Below are positions 44,842 to 58,048 of a stretch of DNA of 60,000 nucleotides, in pieces (within the stretch, counting starts at the first letter, position 1; the number at the start of each line of letters is the position of its first letter). Source of the DNA: Antedon mediterranea. Lineage: Eukaryota; Echinodermata; Crinoidea; Comatulida; Antedonidae. The notes beneath the pieces were generated by a model. It had not been told where the DNA came from. It made no database searches and saw only the letters and a program-made list of their open reading frames with translations. The stretch is from contig NC_092673.1 in assembly GCF_964355755.1 (NCBI RefSeq), forward strand, positions 31,255,001 to 31,315,000. The letters are read 5' to 3'. A program made the translations under genes and the position numbers.

Positions 44842-47800
44842 TAAAACAGTTTGACTCGACTACCTATTTTTATGGTGAAAGTGAACAGTAAACCTACTTA
44901 CCATATTTTTTTTAATTGTGAATGTGCTACTTTATTTTTTTTAAATGATTTGTTAAATATTAATATAAAAGTTTATTTTAGTTTCCTTTAAGGAAAATAT
45001 TACCTATATTTAAAACAGAGTTCACTTTATTTTTAAATTTCTATTTTATGACAGTAAGCATAGACTATTCGTTTATAATTTGTTTTTGGCAAAAATGTAT
45101 TTATGTAAGAGCTTTGCCTACATATATTCCATCTAAGAAGTTTATGATGAGCAAAAAGCCTAGGCCTACACTGTAGGCTACAGACATGTAGATTTAACCC
45201 TAGCTTGTTAAAATAAAACGATTTCGCCCCGGACGATTCGGCCCGATACAATTCAGTTTTTGGTGGGACGATTCTTATTCTAATTACTTTATTAAGATAT
45301 TTTATTGATATTTCCAAAGTTGGTAGAATATATTAAAATGAATTACTACAAACATCATTATACAATTATTCAGGCATTCGTTTTTGTGGCAAAAATGTAA
45401 ACAAAAAAACAAATCAGTCTATTAGTATAAGATTTTCATAATTTTTGCATCAAGTGTCAAATTAAACTATAATTTTTTTGCAGTAGCGGCGCATATGCTT
45501 ATACACTGTGGTGCTTTTTCGGTAGATTTTAAGCAGTGAAAACATTTTATAATTTTTTTCAATTATACAGTCATGTAGGCCAATCTTTGGAGAACTTTTT
45601 ACAGTATTTTCTTATGCGACCATCCATTCAGGATGTACAATTTTTAAATTAACAAACACAGTGTCCTGAAATCTCCTAAAAACGCTATGTTATTTTTGTT
45701 GGTTATGCTCGGCTAGTCACGATTGTTTGTCATCTCGGGAATAATGATATACCGTAGTCTATACAGGTCAAGGTAGCCGAAAACGGCACCTGATCCACCT
45801 TGTGTTCTGTTTGCCCGCAACAGCCCTGATTGCGAAAAGTATCAGCAAAGATAGTGCGTTACACTATCTTTGGCTTATAGTGTTGCCCAAAAGCTCTGCT
45901 AATTTTTCTGTGTGTTTTACTTTATCGTTTTGATTTAGATTTTTGCTTTTTTTGTATCTCCATTGAGATCCAGCCACTGATACCCACAGCATTTTCATTT
46001 TTTCAGTAGTTTGCCTTTGGATTTTTATATATATGTATATAAATATATATTTTCCAAAGAAATCTTATGCAGTGGAATTTTACTGTAGGCAGAGGTATGC
46101 ACTCTTGGAGTGCCATTTAAGTTTGTTCCATAAATTACAAGTAAAAAAAAATGTTTTTATACCATATAACGGTCTTTAAAAGTGTCTTAATTTTATATAT
46201 GTATTGTTATTATTGCCATTATTGATATTGAAAATAAAGTTATGTACGAACAACATATTTTTTTTTATTCATGTTTCCTTTAAATTAAAATAAGTAAATA
46301 AAAAAGATGGCTTGTGCTCAGCGTGTTTCATTGGCTAAGTCACTGATGTATTGTGTCGTTATTGATCACCCAGATTTGGTGGTTGTTAAGCTTGTTGAAT
46401 CATGGGGGTCAATCTAATCTACGGTCAGTAGGGTACGGCAGAATTTTATGATATCAAATGTTATCAAGTACATGCTAACATTATGTTTAATGTTATTGTA
46501 CGTTTTAACACACTGAAATTGAAGACCACCCTTGTGATAAGTGATGTTTTGTGTGGTTGATCTCGTTGTGCTGAATGAAAAGTTTAACAACATTTTAACT
46601 GATTTTAAATTGTTCTGGAAAAAAAAATATATATCTTAATTTAAATTTGCCACTAGAGCATGTTAATAACATACTTGATATCATTTTATATCGTACAACC
46701 CTCTACTGGGCGTAGATTAGTATGACCGCAGACCGGATCCAATTGCCTTGAACAAATCCATCTGAAACAAGTTTTTTTTCACCTGTTCTGTTTTCATATT
46801 CATTTGGTAAATGCGAGAGGGTTTTTTTTTTACCTTTCATTATTTTGACTTTTGGATATTTGAATTTCTTTATTTTTTTAATGAATATATTTTTTTGCAG
46901 ATTACATTGTTTAAATATTTATTAAGCAGTATTACACCCTTCAATTGACATGATTTATTATGTAACATTCCTTGATGTACATTTTTTTGTTTTATGTATT
47001 CTGTAGGTGGGCATTTTTCCTGCTGTTGAATATAACAATTCAAAATAAAAACTTTAATCTTCTGTTTATCTTCCATTTATGGTTATTTCACTGACATATA
47101 CTATAGATATTTGTCCACTTATATTGCTATAGCGCTTGACCTTTGACAAGATCGCCTACAATTTCAAACTAGGGTACTTGTATTGTATATTCAGGAATAG
47201 GCGCTCCATAATCTCTTTTGCTTTTCTTCTTTATATGTAAATTAACTCAAAACTGTTTATACTAATAAACTTTACTGTTAATAGGCCTAGTATGTAAACA
47301 TTATTGACATAATTACATAAAACATCCACGTATAGTACAACTCTTCATAACAAATTTTTTTCAATCTTCTATAAAACTAAAAGTTGTGGTTAGTCATGTC
47401 TCGGGTCCATTCTATAGTACAGATAGACTGCTACATCAGTACTTTTATGAATGCTAGTTGGTGACAAGAACGCTACTTGATCATACCCAGTACCGTTTTG
47501 ATTTTACAATCATTCGGGAAACCAACTCACAACAAGTATGTTTCTAGGATTTACTGTTACAGTATGTGTGTATGATTTAAATCGGTTAAATAATACGGTA
47601 TTAACTAACTACCCATCATATAGTTAGGTACGTTACATTGCTAGTATTCAATTAATGACATTTAAAAGTAAGATGAGTTACATAATAAAATCCACAGTTA
47701 CTCCATGTTGTCAAATTTATAAAAATATAGACATTTTGGTGTCACATCATCTAGATATAAAAACTAGTCTGCTAAATTCTTTTAATCGTCTCCCATCTTT

Positions 47801-48038
47801 TGATTCTCTTGGATTTTTACTTGTTGCAAACGTTTTCAATTTGCTGGTAAACTTTATATTTTTTGTAGATTTTTTTTATGAAATTGTTTGATTTGATGTT
47901 TTTAATTAAAGGCCATTTGTAGAAAAAATCCTCAATCCAGCTTTTTGGCTGCTATAGAATTTTATTTGTCTCAGTGAATTGTTTTTGATGTTCTTTTTGA
48001 AATTGAAATAAAGATACCGAGATATATATTATAAGACA
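44842..48038. other. Intergenic region between the fold-back element and block B
   Basis: AT-rich with poly(T) and ATAT runs. Short open frames (for example at 45033-45317 and 47655-47891) have no family features, splice support or composition bias and are not called. No recognisable repeat family beyond taggcct words. Confidence 0.45.
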
Positions 48039-49451
48039 GAGCCGTTGGGGCGGGTGTGAAGACTGTGAAACTTTTATTGGCGCGCTTTCCTAAATCCTTA
48101 GTAGATAACACTAAGCTAAAGTGTTTCCAAATAAATATAATTTACGAAGGCCTATTATTGTATTTTATTTTCACCTCTTACCCTGCCTTTACACCATCTC
48201 CACCTATCTCAAATAAATGCAGAAAATATCACTAAAAAATATTTGAATAAGAATAACATAAAAACTAAACCAGGTCAAAAAAGACTTGAAATTTTAAGTA
48301 TTATTTTTATTAAAAAGCGGAATGTATGTAACTGGAATAGAAATAATTTTATTTCGTTTTCTTCTTCTTCTGAATATAAATGAGATCAAAATACAAAGCA
48401 TCACACTACTGAACTGTATTGAAATATCACATTGTTAAGTGCACAGCTGTGTCCAATGGGCTTAACTACAACAGAAATTTCTGTAAAAAACTTTAGACTA
48501 GGTATCGATTAAAAGTTTTAGAAAAACCGGAGAGTTTGTGAAATACATTAAACTGAAACGATTACAGTTTATGGGTTTTTTTTTTTATTACTATAGGCCT
48601 TTCACTGTAGATCATTTTTTCTCCAACTCTCTAGGCCTAATTAAAATATGTCAAAAAAGGCTAAAAACGCCTGAGGTCTCCAGAGTTCATTATTCCTGGG
48701 TATTTGATGACAGTACCATAATGTGCTCTTTGTTGCAAAAATAATGCATTGTTCTTGTAAATTGCATAAAACTATTATTTTACACTAAATAACGTCATTT
48801 TGTTTTCATCAGTGAGTTCTTGGTGACTATACAATACAGACCACATAGAAAGATATTAGAAATTCTAAAAAGAGGTATAGTACTAAGAGGTCTCTGAATC
48901 TGTCTACCATTGCTTTTAGAAAGAAAATGATGATACAAACGTTCTAAATTGTTGGACCAGGAAAACTATTGGAGATATCCAACCAGAGAACCAAGGATTT
49001 CAATTTAATACAAGATAACAATGTCTAAATTATGATCTTATCAGCATTTTAAACTCCAAGGATATGGTTGTTAAGGATCTGCTTCAGTGGAGATGTTGGG
49101 ACAACTTGGTGTTGTGAGAAAGACAGTGGCAAGAAACTGGGTAAAATGAATAGTTAGATAGTTTTTCTTGGAGTTTGTAATCTTTTGGATGGCGTCAATA
49201 CCACTTGTGTGATAGGCTGTACTGCAATCTAAACTCAAAGAAGATGAACTAAGAATAGGAGAAGATTTCTAAAATAATTTTTCAAGACATTGGTGAAAAA
49301 GATGTGAAAGGTAAGATTTCAATACAGTACTTACATCGTAACATTCAATCTTCAAAAACGAGATAGAAACTTGTGAATGAATCTAAGAAAGTTTCACCAT
49401 CAAGACTCAAATTTTGGTCATCTCTGTTTGATATGCAGATGCTCAATTAGA

Positions 49452-50690
49452 CCAAGTGAGAATGATAAAATATGTAAAGTGAGAATGATAAAATGTGCAA
49501 AAGTGAGAATGAGAAAATGTGCAAAGGTGTGAATGAGAAAATGTGCAAAAGTGAGAATGAGAAAATGTGTAAAAGTGAGAATGAGAAAATGTGTAAAGTG
49601 AGAATGAGAAAATGTGTAAAAGTGTGAATGAGAAAATGTGCAAAAGTGAGAACAATGAGAAAATGTGTAAAAGTGAGAACAATGAGAAAATGTGTAAAAG
49701 TGAGAATAAGAAAATGTGTAAAGTGAGAATGAGAAAATGTGTAAAAGTGAGAATGAGAAAATGTGTAAATATGAGAACAATGAGAAAATGTGTAAATATG
49801 AGAACAATGAGAAAATGTGCAAAAGTGAGAACGAGAAAATGTGTAAAAGTGAGAACAATGAGAAAATGTGTAAAAGTGAGAACAATGAGAAAATGTGTAA
49901 AAGTGAGAACAATGAGAAAATGTGTAAAAGTGAGAACAATGAGAAAATGTGTAAAAGTGAGAATGAGAAAATGTGTAAAAGTGAGAACAAGAAAATGTGT
50001 AAAAGTGAGAACAAGAAAATGTGTAAAGTGAGAATGAGAAAATGTGCAAAAGTGAGAATAAGAAAATGTGTAAAAGTGGAAATGTGCAAAAGTGAGAATG
50101 AGAAAATGTGTAAAAGTGTGAATGAGAAAATGTGTAAAAGTGAGAATAAGAAAATGTGTAAAAGTGAGAATAAGAAAATGTGTAAAAGTGAGAATAAGAA
50201 AATGTGCAAAAGTGAGAATAAGAAAATGTGTAAAAGTGAGAATGAGAAAATGTGTAAATATGAGAACAATGAGAAAATGTGTAAATATGAGAACAATGAG
50301 AAAATGTGTAAAAGTGAGAACAATGAGAAAATGTGTAAAAGTGAGAACAATGAGAAAATGTGTAAAAGTGAGAACAATGAGAAAATGTGTAAAAGTGAGA
50401 ACAATGAGAAAATGTGTAAAAGTGAGAACAATGAGAAAATGTGTAAAAGTAAGAACAATGAGAAAATGTGTAAAGTGAGAATGAGAAAATGTGTAAAAGT
50501 GTGAATGAGAAAATGTGCAAAAGTGAGAATAAAAAAATGTGTAAAAGTGAGAACAATGAGAAAATGTGTAAAGTGAGAATGAGAAAATGTGTAAAAGTGA
50601 GAACAATGATAAAATGTGTAAAGTGAGAATGAGAAAATGTGTAAAGTGAAAATATGTGTAAAGTGAGAATGAGAAAATGCGCAAAAGAAA
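49452..50690. repeat. Minisatellite B (24/27 bp unit, coding-phase)
   Basis: About 50 tandem copies of gtgagaatgagaaaatgtgt plus aaaa, with 27 bp (agaacaatgag) and 22 bp variants. Runs of the same variant suggest recent unit-by-unit spread. Several frames on both strands stay open for more than 400 codons (MCKSENEK on plus, phenylalanine/histidine-rich on minus). These are composition artefacts, not genes. It occupies the same place in block B as minisatellite A in block A. Confidence 0.95.
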
Positions 50691-50699
50691 GTTTCACCC

Positions 50700-52106
50700 A
50701 TCAAGACTCAGATCTCTGTTTGATATGTAAATACTCAATTAGACTATTTCACACCACTAAAACAAAGCGTGAGAATGTTTCATCAATCAAGACTCACATT
50801 TTGTTTTTTTCTCATTGATATATTCAGATTCTCTGTTGTTCTACCACCACTTTACGTAAATAAAACATTGATTTCTTTTTTGTACAAAAATCAATGATAA
50901 ATGTTATATAGCTCTGTTTACTTCCCAGTCTAGTCAAACTTTAGCTAGACAAGCTTGGAAACTTTTATTGTCAAACTTTGAATTCGCTAAAGTTTGTTAG
51001 TGTAGCTTACAGTAGCAAACCTTGAAAACTTTTAGTGCAAATTACAATTTAAACTTGCTAAAGGTGGCAAACTAAAGTTTCTTAGTGTAGACTAAGCTTA
51101 ACTTAAAATTAGCAAAATACATTAAGCATCTTCAGTAGTTTCTAAATAAAAAAATTTATATTTTTGTTAAATATAGTAACTTTATTATTATTACCAAGTA
51201 ATATTTAAATGGAAATAAGCTTATAGCTTTTTGGGCTATCCTGAAAAAATCTTTTATAAATGTTTTTATTTGTAATGTCAGTAATTTATGTTTGATGATT
51301 TTTTGGATTAACGGATTCTCAAATTGAAGATAGGGTAATGGGGGTAGTGAGTTGCAGGCAACCCTTTTCAATTTATCCTGTCATCACCCCTGCATGTAAC
51401 ATAAAGTTATAATTGTGGATGCAGCTGTGGTGGGCAGAGTCACATTTACTTTCCTCAAGTTTGTTTAGACCATCTAGCTTAATGCTCACCTTGCACACAA
51501 CTTGAAAATCTTGTACTGACTATCTCACTTAAACTCTATTAAAGTTACCAATTTACACCTATTCAATTTAGCCAGTAAAAAAACGATTCCTTGTCATAAC
51601 CTTTCATATAAAATCTAACTTGTTTTCAGATGGTCCTAACCTTAACTTACAGTTACTGTATTTATCAGTAACGGATATGATATAATGTAACAGCCGTAAA
51701 ATGGACGTATCAACAGTTCCTATTTGAAACTTGAAACTTTGTGTGTGATGGGTATATATTATTACATAGGACTGTGACCCACAGTCGGTTATGCTTCGAA
51801 GCCCAAAATGGTATTCAGAATGATTCCGAGAATATTTTCTCTCTCTCCAGCCGCTCTGAACCAGTAGGAAATGGTGATATATAAGGCCTGTTATTCTCAA
51901 AGAAATTTCTAGAATAACATTAATATTTAAATCGAAGAAACAAAGTAAAAATGTTGCTTACATGATTGTAAATTATTAGTATTAATTACAATTACAAACG
52001 TAACAAACGCAAAACAATTGCCGGCCTGGACGCATATTCTTTTAGACAAAAGGTCATATATCATGACCTTACTTCCGAGGCGACGAACAAAAATAGCGAT
52101 AACACA
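50700..52106. other. Upstream region of the block B gene, no genes seen
   Basis: AT-rich sequence collinear with 27400-29075 in block A. It precedes the start codon at 52107. Any shared promoter of the small genes should be among the stretches conserved between the two copies, such as around 52070-52106. Confidence 0.4.
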
Positions 52107-55100
52107 ATGTCGCCGTAAGTATTTAATAATTTGTAGATCTGTAGAATATTTTTTAGTAGAAAGTAGCTAAGATATTAATAAATGTGTAGAGTTTCTAATA
52201 GGTTACTGTGTCTGATTGGTCTATTAAACATTATTTGGAGTGGACCAACTGAAGTTTGGGGCTAGGCCACATAGGATGAATATCTTTCACAGTAAAATAC
52301 TGCTATATAGAACCCAACAGATTATAGGGCTATTTTCCTGTTGCGCAATTCTCCACACTGTACTGACCTACCCCAACTTGAACACAAATCAAGTGATGTT
52401 TGCAAGGATCAAAACATTCTATTATCAGTCAGAATAAAGGAAAAATAAAATGTACTTAAGAGCATACTAATCATATTCAAAAGTTTTTTACCATGTATTT
52501 GTTATTTTGTGTTTCAGAGTAAAAACACCTGAGCAACTTACAACAGCAGTTCAGGCTACTCCCGGTAAGTTTTCAGAATGTGATACTTGTAATTACTAAA
52601 CACATCTACACATTAAAGAATAGCAAATAAAACATTTTCATATGATAGTTATCAATTTCAGCTGCAATGCAATGCAACCCACAAAACATAAATCTAACTT
52701 CTTGGCAGTGTGACTCGGAACCGACTATGCAATTTACAGTGTGCATGCGGATAAGAAAACTTCCACAGCCCAATATGGGCAATGCTAGGCAGCTTCTGAC
52801 CACGCCTCATCTAAACGCATTACTAAAAAAAGCTCCCCAATAGCGCAGGAAGTTGGATATTTCTAGGTTGACAAGCCAATCTTTATGTTTATGTTCAGAT
52901 TGTTCACATAAATATTGGATAATCTCTTGAATTGGCAAAGAACGATTCATATATTTGTAAATCAGTACCTTCAATTATTCCATTGCATACATTTAACACT
53001 CTGTCCTAGTGTATATTACGTTTACTACTTGTTCCACATCATATCAATGGCAGTCACACCTAAAAGAAAGCATGTGATAAAAGATCAAACACTTTTTAAA
53101 TCTTTTAATTCAGCAATGCTGCTATACATGTACCAAAGTTAATTAATATTTTCTGTTGTATGCTGAATTAAATATAGAAAAACACTGGACGAAATGAGAA
53201 AATTTAAAGTTAATCTGTAAGAGAAAACACATAAACCCCTATGTGACCTTAAAATTGTCCTAGGTTGAGTTGCATGAGGATGGCAATTTAAGTTTACAAA
53301 TGTAGTGCATACAGTGATACTGATTCACACACCAGGTTTAACTGTATCCATCATGAAGATAATTTTCAGTCTGTTGGATCCAAAGTAAAGTTATTATATG
53401 ACTATGAAAGAAATCTTCCAAAATCATGCTCCCAGTTTACCACATTTTCTCCCGGATTACAAAAATAACTTAATTTTGTGTGTGTGTTTTTTTGTATTAA
53501 AATCGGTAACAAAAAAGGCTTACACACAAGCATATTTACAATAATGACAAAAAAATGACAATAACCTATTGATTGTTAAGATCTCAGTTGATTAGTATCA
53601 AATTATTAAAAAAATATTATTATTAATAGAAAATCCATAACATAATTTATAGTAATCCATTAGATATTGCTCACTTAAGGGTGTCTAGAACACTTCGCTT
53701 TGGGAAATATATACTCCCTCAAGAAAAATATCATTCCTCGTGGATGTCAAATCTTATATTTCACTGATATTAAAGGTGATATATGTAATATTATAGCCAA
53801 ATATCAGTAGACTTGGTTGTAGGTAAGACTATCTGCTGGGTCAGCTAAGTCTGCCTAGCTAGAGTAGGCATGCGTTCACCTTACCTTGCGAAGAATGACC
53901 GTATAAAAGCACATAATTACTAATTGACCAGGCCTAAGCATATTACATTTCGCCGTGGCTAAAGATACGGTACCGTATTCTAACTTCTGTTTACTATAGG
54001 TACGGTAAAATTGCATTACGTCATAACCAGCCAATGGGGTGCTGGTACGTGTATGACGTCATCGTATAATATAAGGACTTTGTGGATTTTTTTCATATCG
54101 CGAAAACAGTGATCAACCGCATTTTCTTTATGCTTTATTATCGCTATTATCGCCGTCGTGTGTGACAAAAACTAAATGTAGCCTACGTCTGTTATTATTA
54201 TTGAAAAGCCAAAACATGTTGATTTTAATTCTAGAATACAGAAAACCGTTTCAAAAGAGGCCTAGGCCTACTTACTACGTACTATAACCTCATTATATGA
54301 GTTTGTTTGTGTAGGGAAAGCGATGCCAGGCTGGGGCCAGCTGCATGTGTGCGCTGATTTCTGTGACTCGTCAGCCCTGGGGCTGCTGTCTAAAAATCAT
54401 AGTATTTGACTGCCTCTATTGTCCGCATTTGCTTGTTGTTTATGGTCACCATTGTAAACGAAGTTTAATAAAAAATATAGGCCTAAATAGGCCATTTGGA
54501 ATAAAAATAAAACCCTCATCTGCAACGCACACACATCCACGCAGCCTGGCGCCGCCGACAGTCTCTACATATACAACAGACGCGATATGAAAAAAAATCC
54601 CAAGTCCTTATACGATGACGTCACACACGTACCAGCACCCCATTGGCTGATTATGACGTAATGCAATTTTACCGTACCTTTAGTAAACAGAAGTTAGAAT
54701 ACGGTACCGTATCTTTAGCCACGGCGATTACATTTTTTTCTATCAATAATTCTACAGTTACAATATTACTAGTTATTTGTCGATTCTTCATCTTTGACAA
54801 GCCGAATCGCTGGATTTGATATAGCCTATATAATACAAGAATGTGATTGGTTGAAATGGCAACACATGACTATTTCTTTGAGGATTGTAATTGTTATATT
54901 TCCTCGACCAGTGTTATTTTGAGAGCAGAGTTATTTTGACTGTCTGCGTAATTAGACTAAAATCAAACAAACCAATTCTTTTTATATATTGACTGAGTTA
55001 ATATAAAAACTAAATTACCTGTGCTTCCACAATGTTGTTGTGCACAATTTTATTTTTAGGTGTTTATAATACCATTGGTTAGATATTATCTGAAAGATAA

Positions 55101-57021
55101 ATAAGTTTGTGGCACACTATTGAAGAATATAAAATGTATTCATTTTATCAAACATACTGCATGAACAACCAAAAATTAATGGAGTATACTACTGTATATT
55201 GAAAATCCTACAGATTTATAAATTTTGTTTTCTAGAAGAACAACCTTTTCCAGCAGTTCAGGCCACATCATGTAAGTTTATACTGTAGAATGTGTATACA
55301 AGTATAGTTATTAAAAAATATATCAGGATTGAATAATTACCAATTATTTTGTAAATGTATACAACAATGTAACCTCGGTGCAAAAGAAACATGAATCTGA
55401 ATCATGGAATATCGCCTAATATTTAGGTGGTCCTAGCTGCCCAACTCCGAAAGGTCAAATTTACCAGTAGATTTCTCAAAATTGCTAGTTGAAAATTTAA
55501 AAACTAGCATTGATTGCTGGTTGTAATTTTTGAAAATTACTTTTTAGTCTAGTAAAGATACTCGATCTGCCAATAATACTGTAAATTTAACTTTTTATAG
55601 TTAATTAAATTATTAACAAATGGGCTTTCTTTCTAATTGTGTTGCTCATTTTGTTAGTTAGATTATTTAAAACTAGCAATGGTTTTGATTTTTTAAAAGT
55701 CGACGACAGACCTGACCCAACACTTCAACCCTTGGGTGGCATTGTCAAAAAATTGAGCTTAGCTTATCACAGTAGGTCTTACTCTCCAACCTGATTTAAA
55801 TGATCAAATCAGGATGCCCTGTCTACACTATGAAACTGAACTTTATGTGACAAAAAAGTGTATGTGCCCAAATGATAGTGATATGACATCATCATGTCCA
55901 TATGGCCACATCACATTTTTTCACAGTCAGAAAGTTGTATAGTGTAGACATAGCTTATTACCAAATTTTGATTTCTTATATTATTAGTATTGTTTTTATT
56001 TTACATTATTATTATACAGTAATAATTTCTGTAATAGAAATGTTTATGTTCAAATGTTAAATTAGCAATTTCTTTTTCATTGCAGGGAAACTAAAAATCA
56101 AGAAGGGAAATGTAGCACTGTACTTATACGGTGTTGACCCCTGGTTAACAATAAACCAGTTAAAATCAAAACACTTTTTTAAGGTAGATTTATAATTACA
56201 TCTTTTTTCCAAATATCTTTAAGAAATCATTATTGAGAATTTACCTGTAAATTTATACAAGTGTTCTCAATGATTTATTAAATTGTTTTTCTCTTATTCA
56301 TTATAAAAAGGCAAAATTCAAATATAGATTATGTGTAACTTTGTAATGTTTCAATTTCTTTCAATAGTTTCACTGATTAAGGTTTGCAGAGTTTTTTAAT
56401 TGTGTGAACCCTTTTAAATTTATTGCTGATCACTTTAATTGTGCATTTTGTTCTTTAATTGTGCAATTGTTTGTATCCTGCATAGCTGGGCCTACCTAGA
56501 ACAGTAGTACAGTACTACCTAGGCTTACTTAGAGCACAGTCAAGCAGTGTACAACAAGGCATTTTTTTAAACATTTTGTTGTGGGCTTTAATTTGTTGTG
56601 GTTGTTATTCAATTGTGAGGAGGTGCTTTTAAATTAAATTTTAAGTTAAAAGTATTGCGAGGCTATTTGATTGTGCGCTTTGTTCTATAATTGTAGAATA
56701 CTTTTTTTTTATCCTGTGTGACAGTTACATAACTTACATTGTTCCAAATATTTAACTGCAACATTTAACAGAAGGAGCTGTCACTGTTTAGAGCTTATGT
56801 GATTATTTATGGCAATGTAATAATATGAAAAAATGTCTTCTTTAGTTTAGTGTTAGTCTAATTATTTATTGTTACAATGATTAAATTTTATATTTACGCC
56901 ATATATTTTGTTTATTTAGATCTCTGGCGAGAACAACATCATCCTTGATGGAATGGGTGAAGAAGTGAAGTTGACAGACACGGTTGGAGACAGAAGGGTT
57001 CTCTACCTCCTTTCTAGATAA
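52107..57021 (+). CDS. Small one-module chimeric protein of the tandem family (gene 3)
   Basis: Five coding exons: 52107-52114, 52518-52564, 55236-55271, 56086-56183 and 56920-57021. Phases are consistent and the product has 96 residues. Exons 1-2 are the block B copy of gene 1 exons 1-2 (MSP, VKTPEQLTTAVQATP). Exon 3 is a second linker (EEQPFPAVQATS). Exons 4-5 encode the module: WKLKIKKGNVALYLYGVDPW...LKSKHFFK and ISGENNIILDGMGEEVKLTD...VGDRRVLYLLSR. The exon 2 to exon 3 junction keeps frame (CCC G / AA GAA), so I join them although they come from different ancestral units. A separate first exon for exons 3-5 may exist but was not found. TAA at 57019-57021 falls four bases before a GTGAG donor at 57026; the downstream exon at 58049 is therefore 3' UTR. 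Confidence 0.7.
53336..53388 (+). pseudogene. Remnant (or alternative) terminal exon of the block B gene
   Basis: Corresponds to the second half of gene 1 exon 5: reads LTVSIMKIIFSLLDPK and a TAA. An acceptor-like accag at 53331-53335 would join it in frame to exon 2 (52564), giving a domain-less peptide of about 35 residues. Because the module exons are deleted, it is either a relic or an alternative last exon of gene 3. Confidence 0.5.
53951..54726. mobile_element. 776 bp element with 150 bp inverted repeats and 9 bp target duplication
   Basis: Terminal inverted repeats 53951-54102 and 54581-54726 are nearly identical (cgccgtggctaaagatacgg at the left end). They are flanked by the 9 bp direct repeat attacattt (53942-53950 and 54727-54735). 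Long inverted repeats plus a 9 bp duplication suit a non-autonomous Mutator-like element. Each arm carries a CCAAT word and a palindromic tgacgtca (CRE-like). The GC-richer middle has no credible gene. It lies in the intron between gene 3 exons 2 and 3. Confidence 0.85.
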
Positions 57022-58048
57022 ATTAGTGAGTAACTACTTGTGTGAATGAGATTCTGTATTTTATAGAAATTCTTTTTTGTTTATGTAGACTTCCCCCAAG
57101 TTACAGGGGTAGTGCTTCAGACGTCTACTCCCACCGTTTCACAGCTAAAACGAAATTACAAACTACTTTTTGAGATCCCTTTTTGACAAAATATATGTCA
57201 GCACTCTCCTGTTTGAAAAATGCCAGATTCTCCCCTAAGTTACTTTATCATTTATGATTTTATTAATTTTGGATAATGAATCATGATCATGCATTACTGT
57301 ATTATGCAAATGATAAATGCTTACTGGTTGGATTAAATGAAAGATTGACCAAAAAAAAAATCTCAAAAATTCTCAGTCTGAAATCCAATAGCAACACCTG
57401 TTGTTTTGTTTATTCCAGAAATGGCTCTGTTAGAAATATTTTTGTAGAGCAATATGTACTAATTTAGACCAAAAAGGCACTTAAATCAGCTTTTGATCAA
57501 CTGTATAACTTTTAATTAATTATACAAGTGGGAAAAAAAACATAATTAGCCTAGATCAGATTTTTCTGTTGTGGCGAAAATAAATTTTGAATTGATTTGA
57601 AGTTGCCTAGAGACTATTTGTATTTGTGCAATGGTACAAATAATTTTATTTGGTAAAATATGAAATTCCATTTTTAATCTTTCACCTTATGAAATTAGTT
57701 CTACCATCACATTAACAATCATATTTTTGTAATTATCTAATACTGTACCATAATTTTTTTTTCATTGCAACTTTGATCGGCATAAAACACTTAGATGGTA
57801 TAACTAATCATATTCTGCCATCTGTTTGTTCATTGTGGCATATCTAAAAACAAAAAAAAGTATGTTAAAGTTACCACACTAATACAGACACAAACACAAT
57901 GATGTATGACTTTGATTTTTTTAATTGGTTTGAGGGGGTGGGGATCAGCCACCCATCTTGGACATGTGCTGGGGTTACAATTATTTTTTTACTCAAAGAC
58001 ATTTTGAAATAAAGATATTAACTCACTGAATTATTTATTCATTTTTAG
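57022..58048. other. Last intron of gene 3
   Basis: AT-rich intronic sequence from the donor at 57026 to the acceptor at 58047-58048. No exon or known repeat seen; the open stretch at 57276-57467 lacks any supporting feature. Confidence 0.45.

Larger units (their letters stand above)
48039..53391. repeat. Segmental duplication, block B
   Basis: Collinear with block A (24306-31830; landmarks are listed there). Differences: its minisatellite has a different unit length, about 1.25 kb containing the two module exons is missing between roughly 52600 and 52860, and the last exon is reduced to 53336-53388. The first two exons and their splice sites are intact, with one conservative change in exon 1 (TCG for CCG). 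Confidence 0.9.

Noticed and set aside
49418-50704. Open frames over 400 codons on the minus strand (and 255 on plus) across the 49.4-50.7 kb array
   Set aside because: They are created by a tandem minisatellite whose unit is a multiple of three; several frames on both strands are open at once and the product is a pure repeat.
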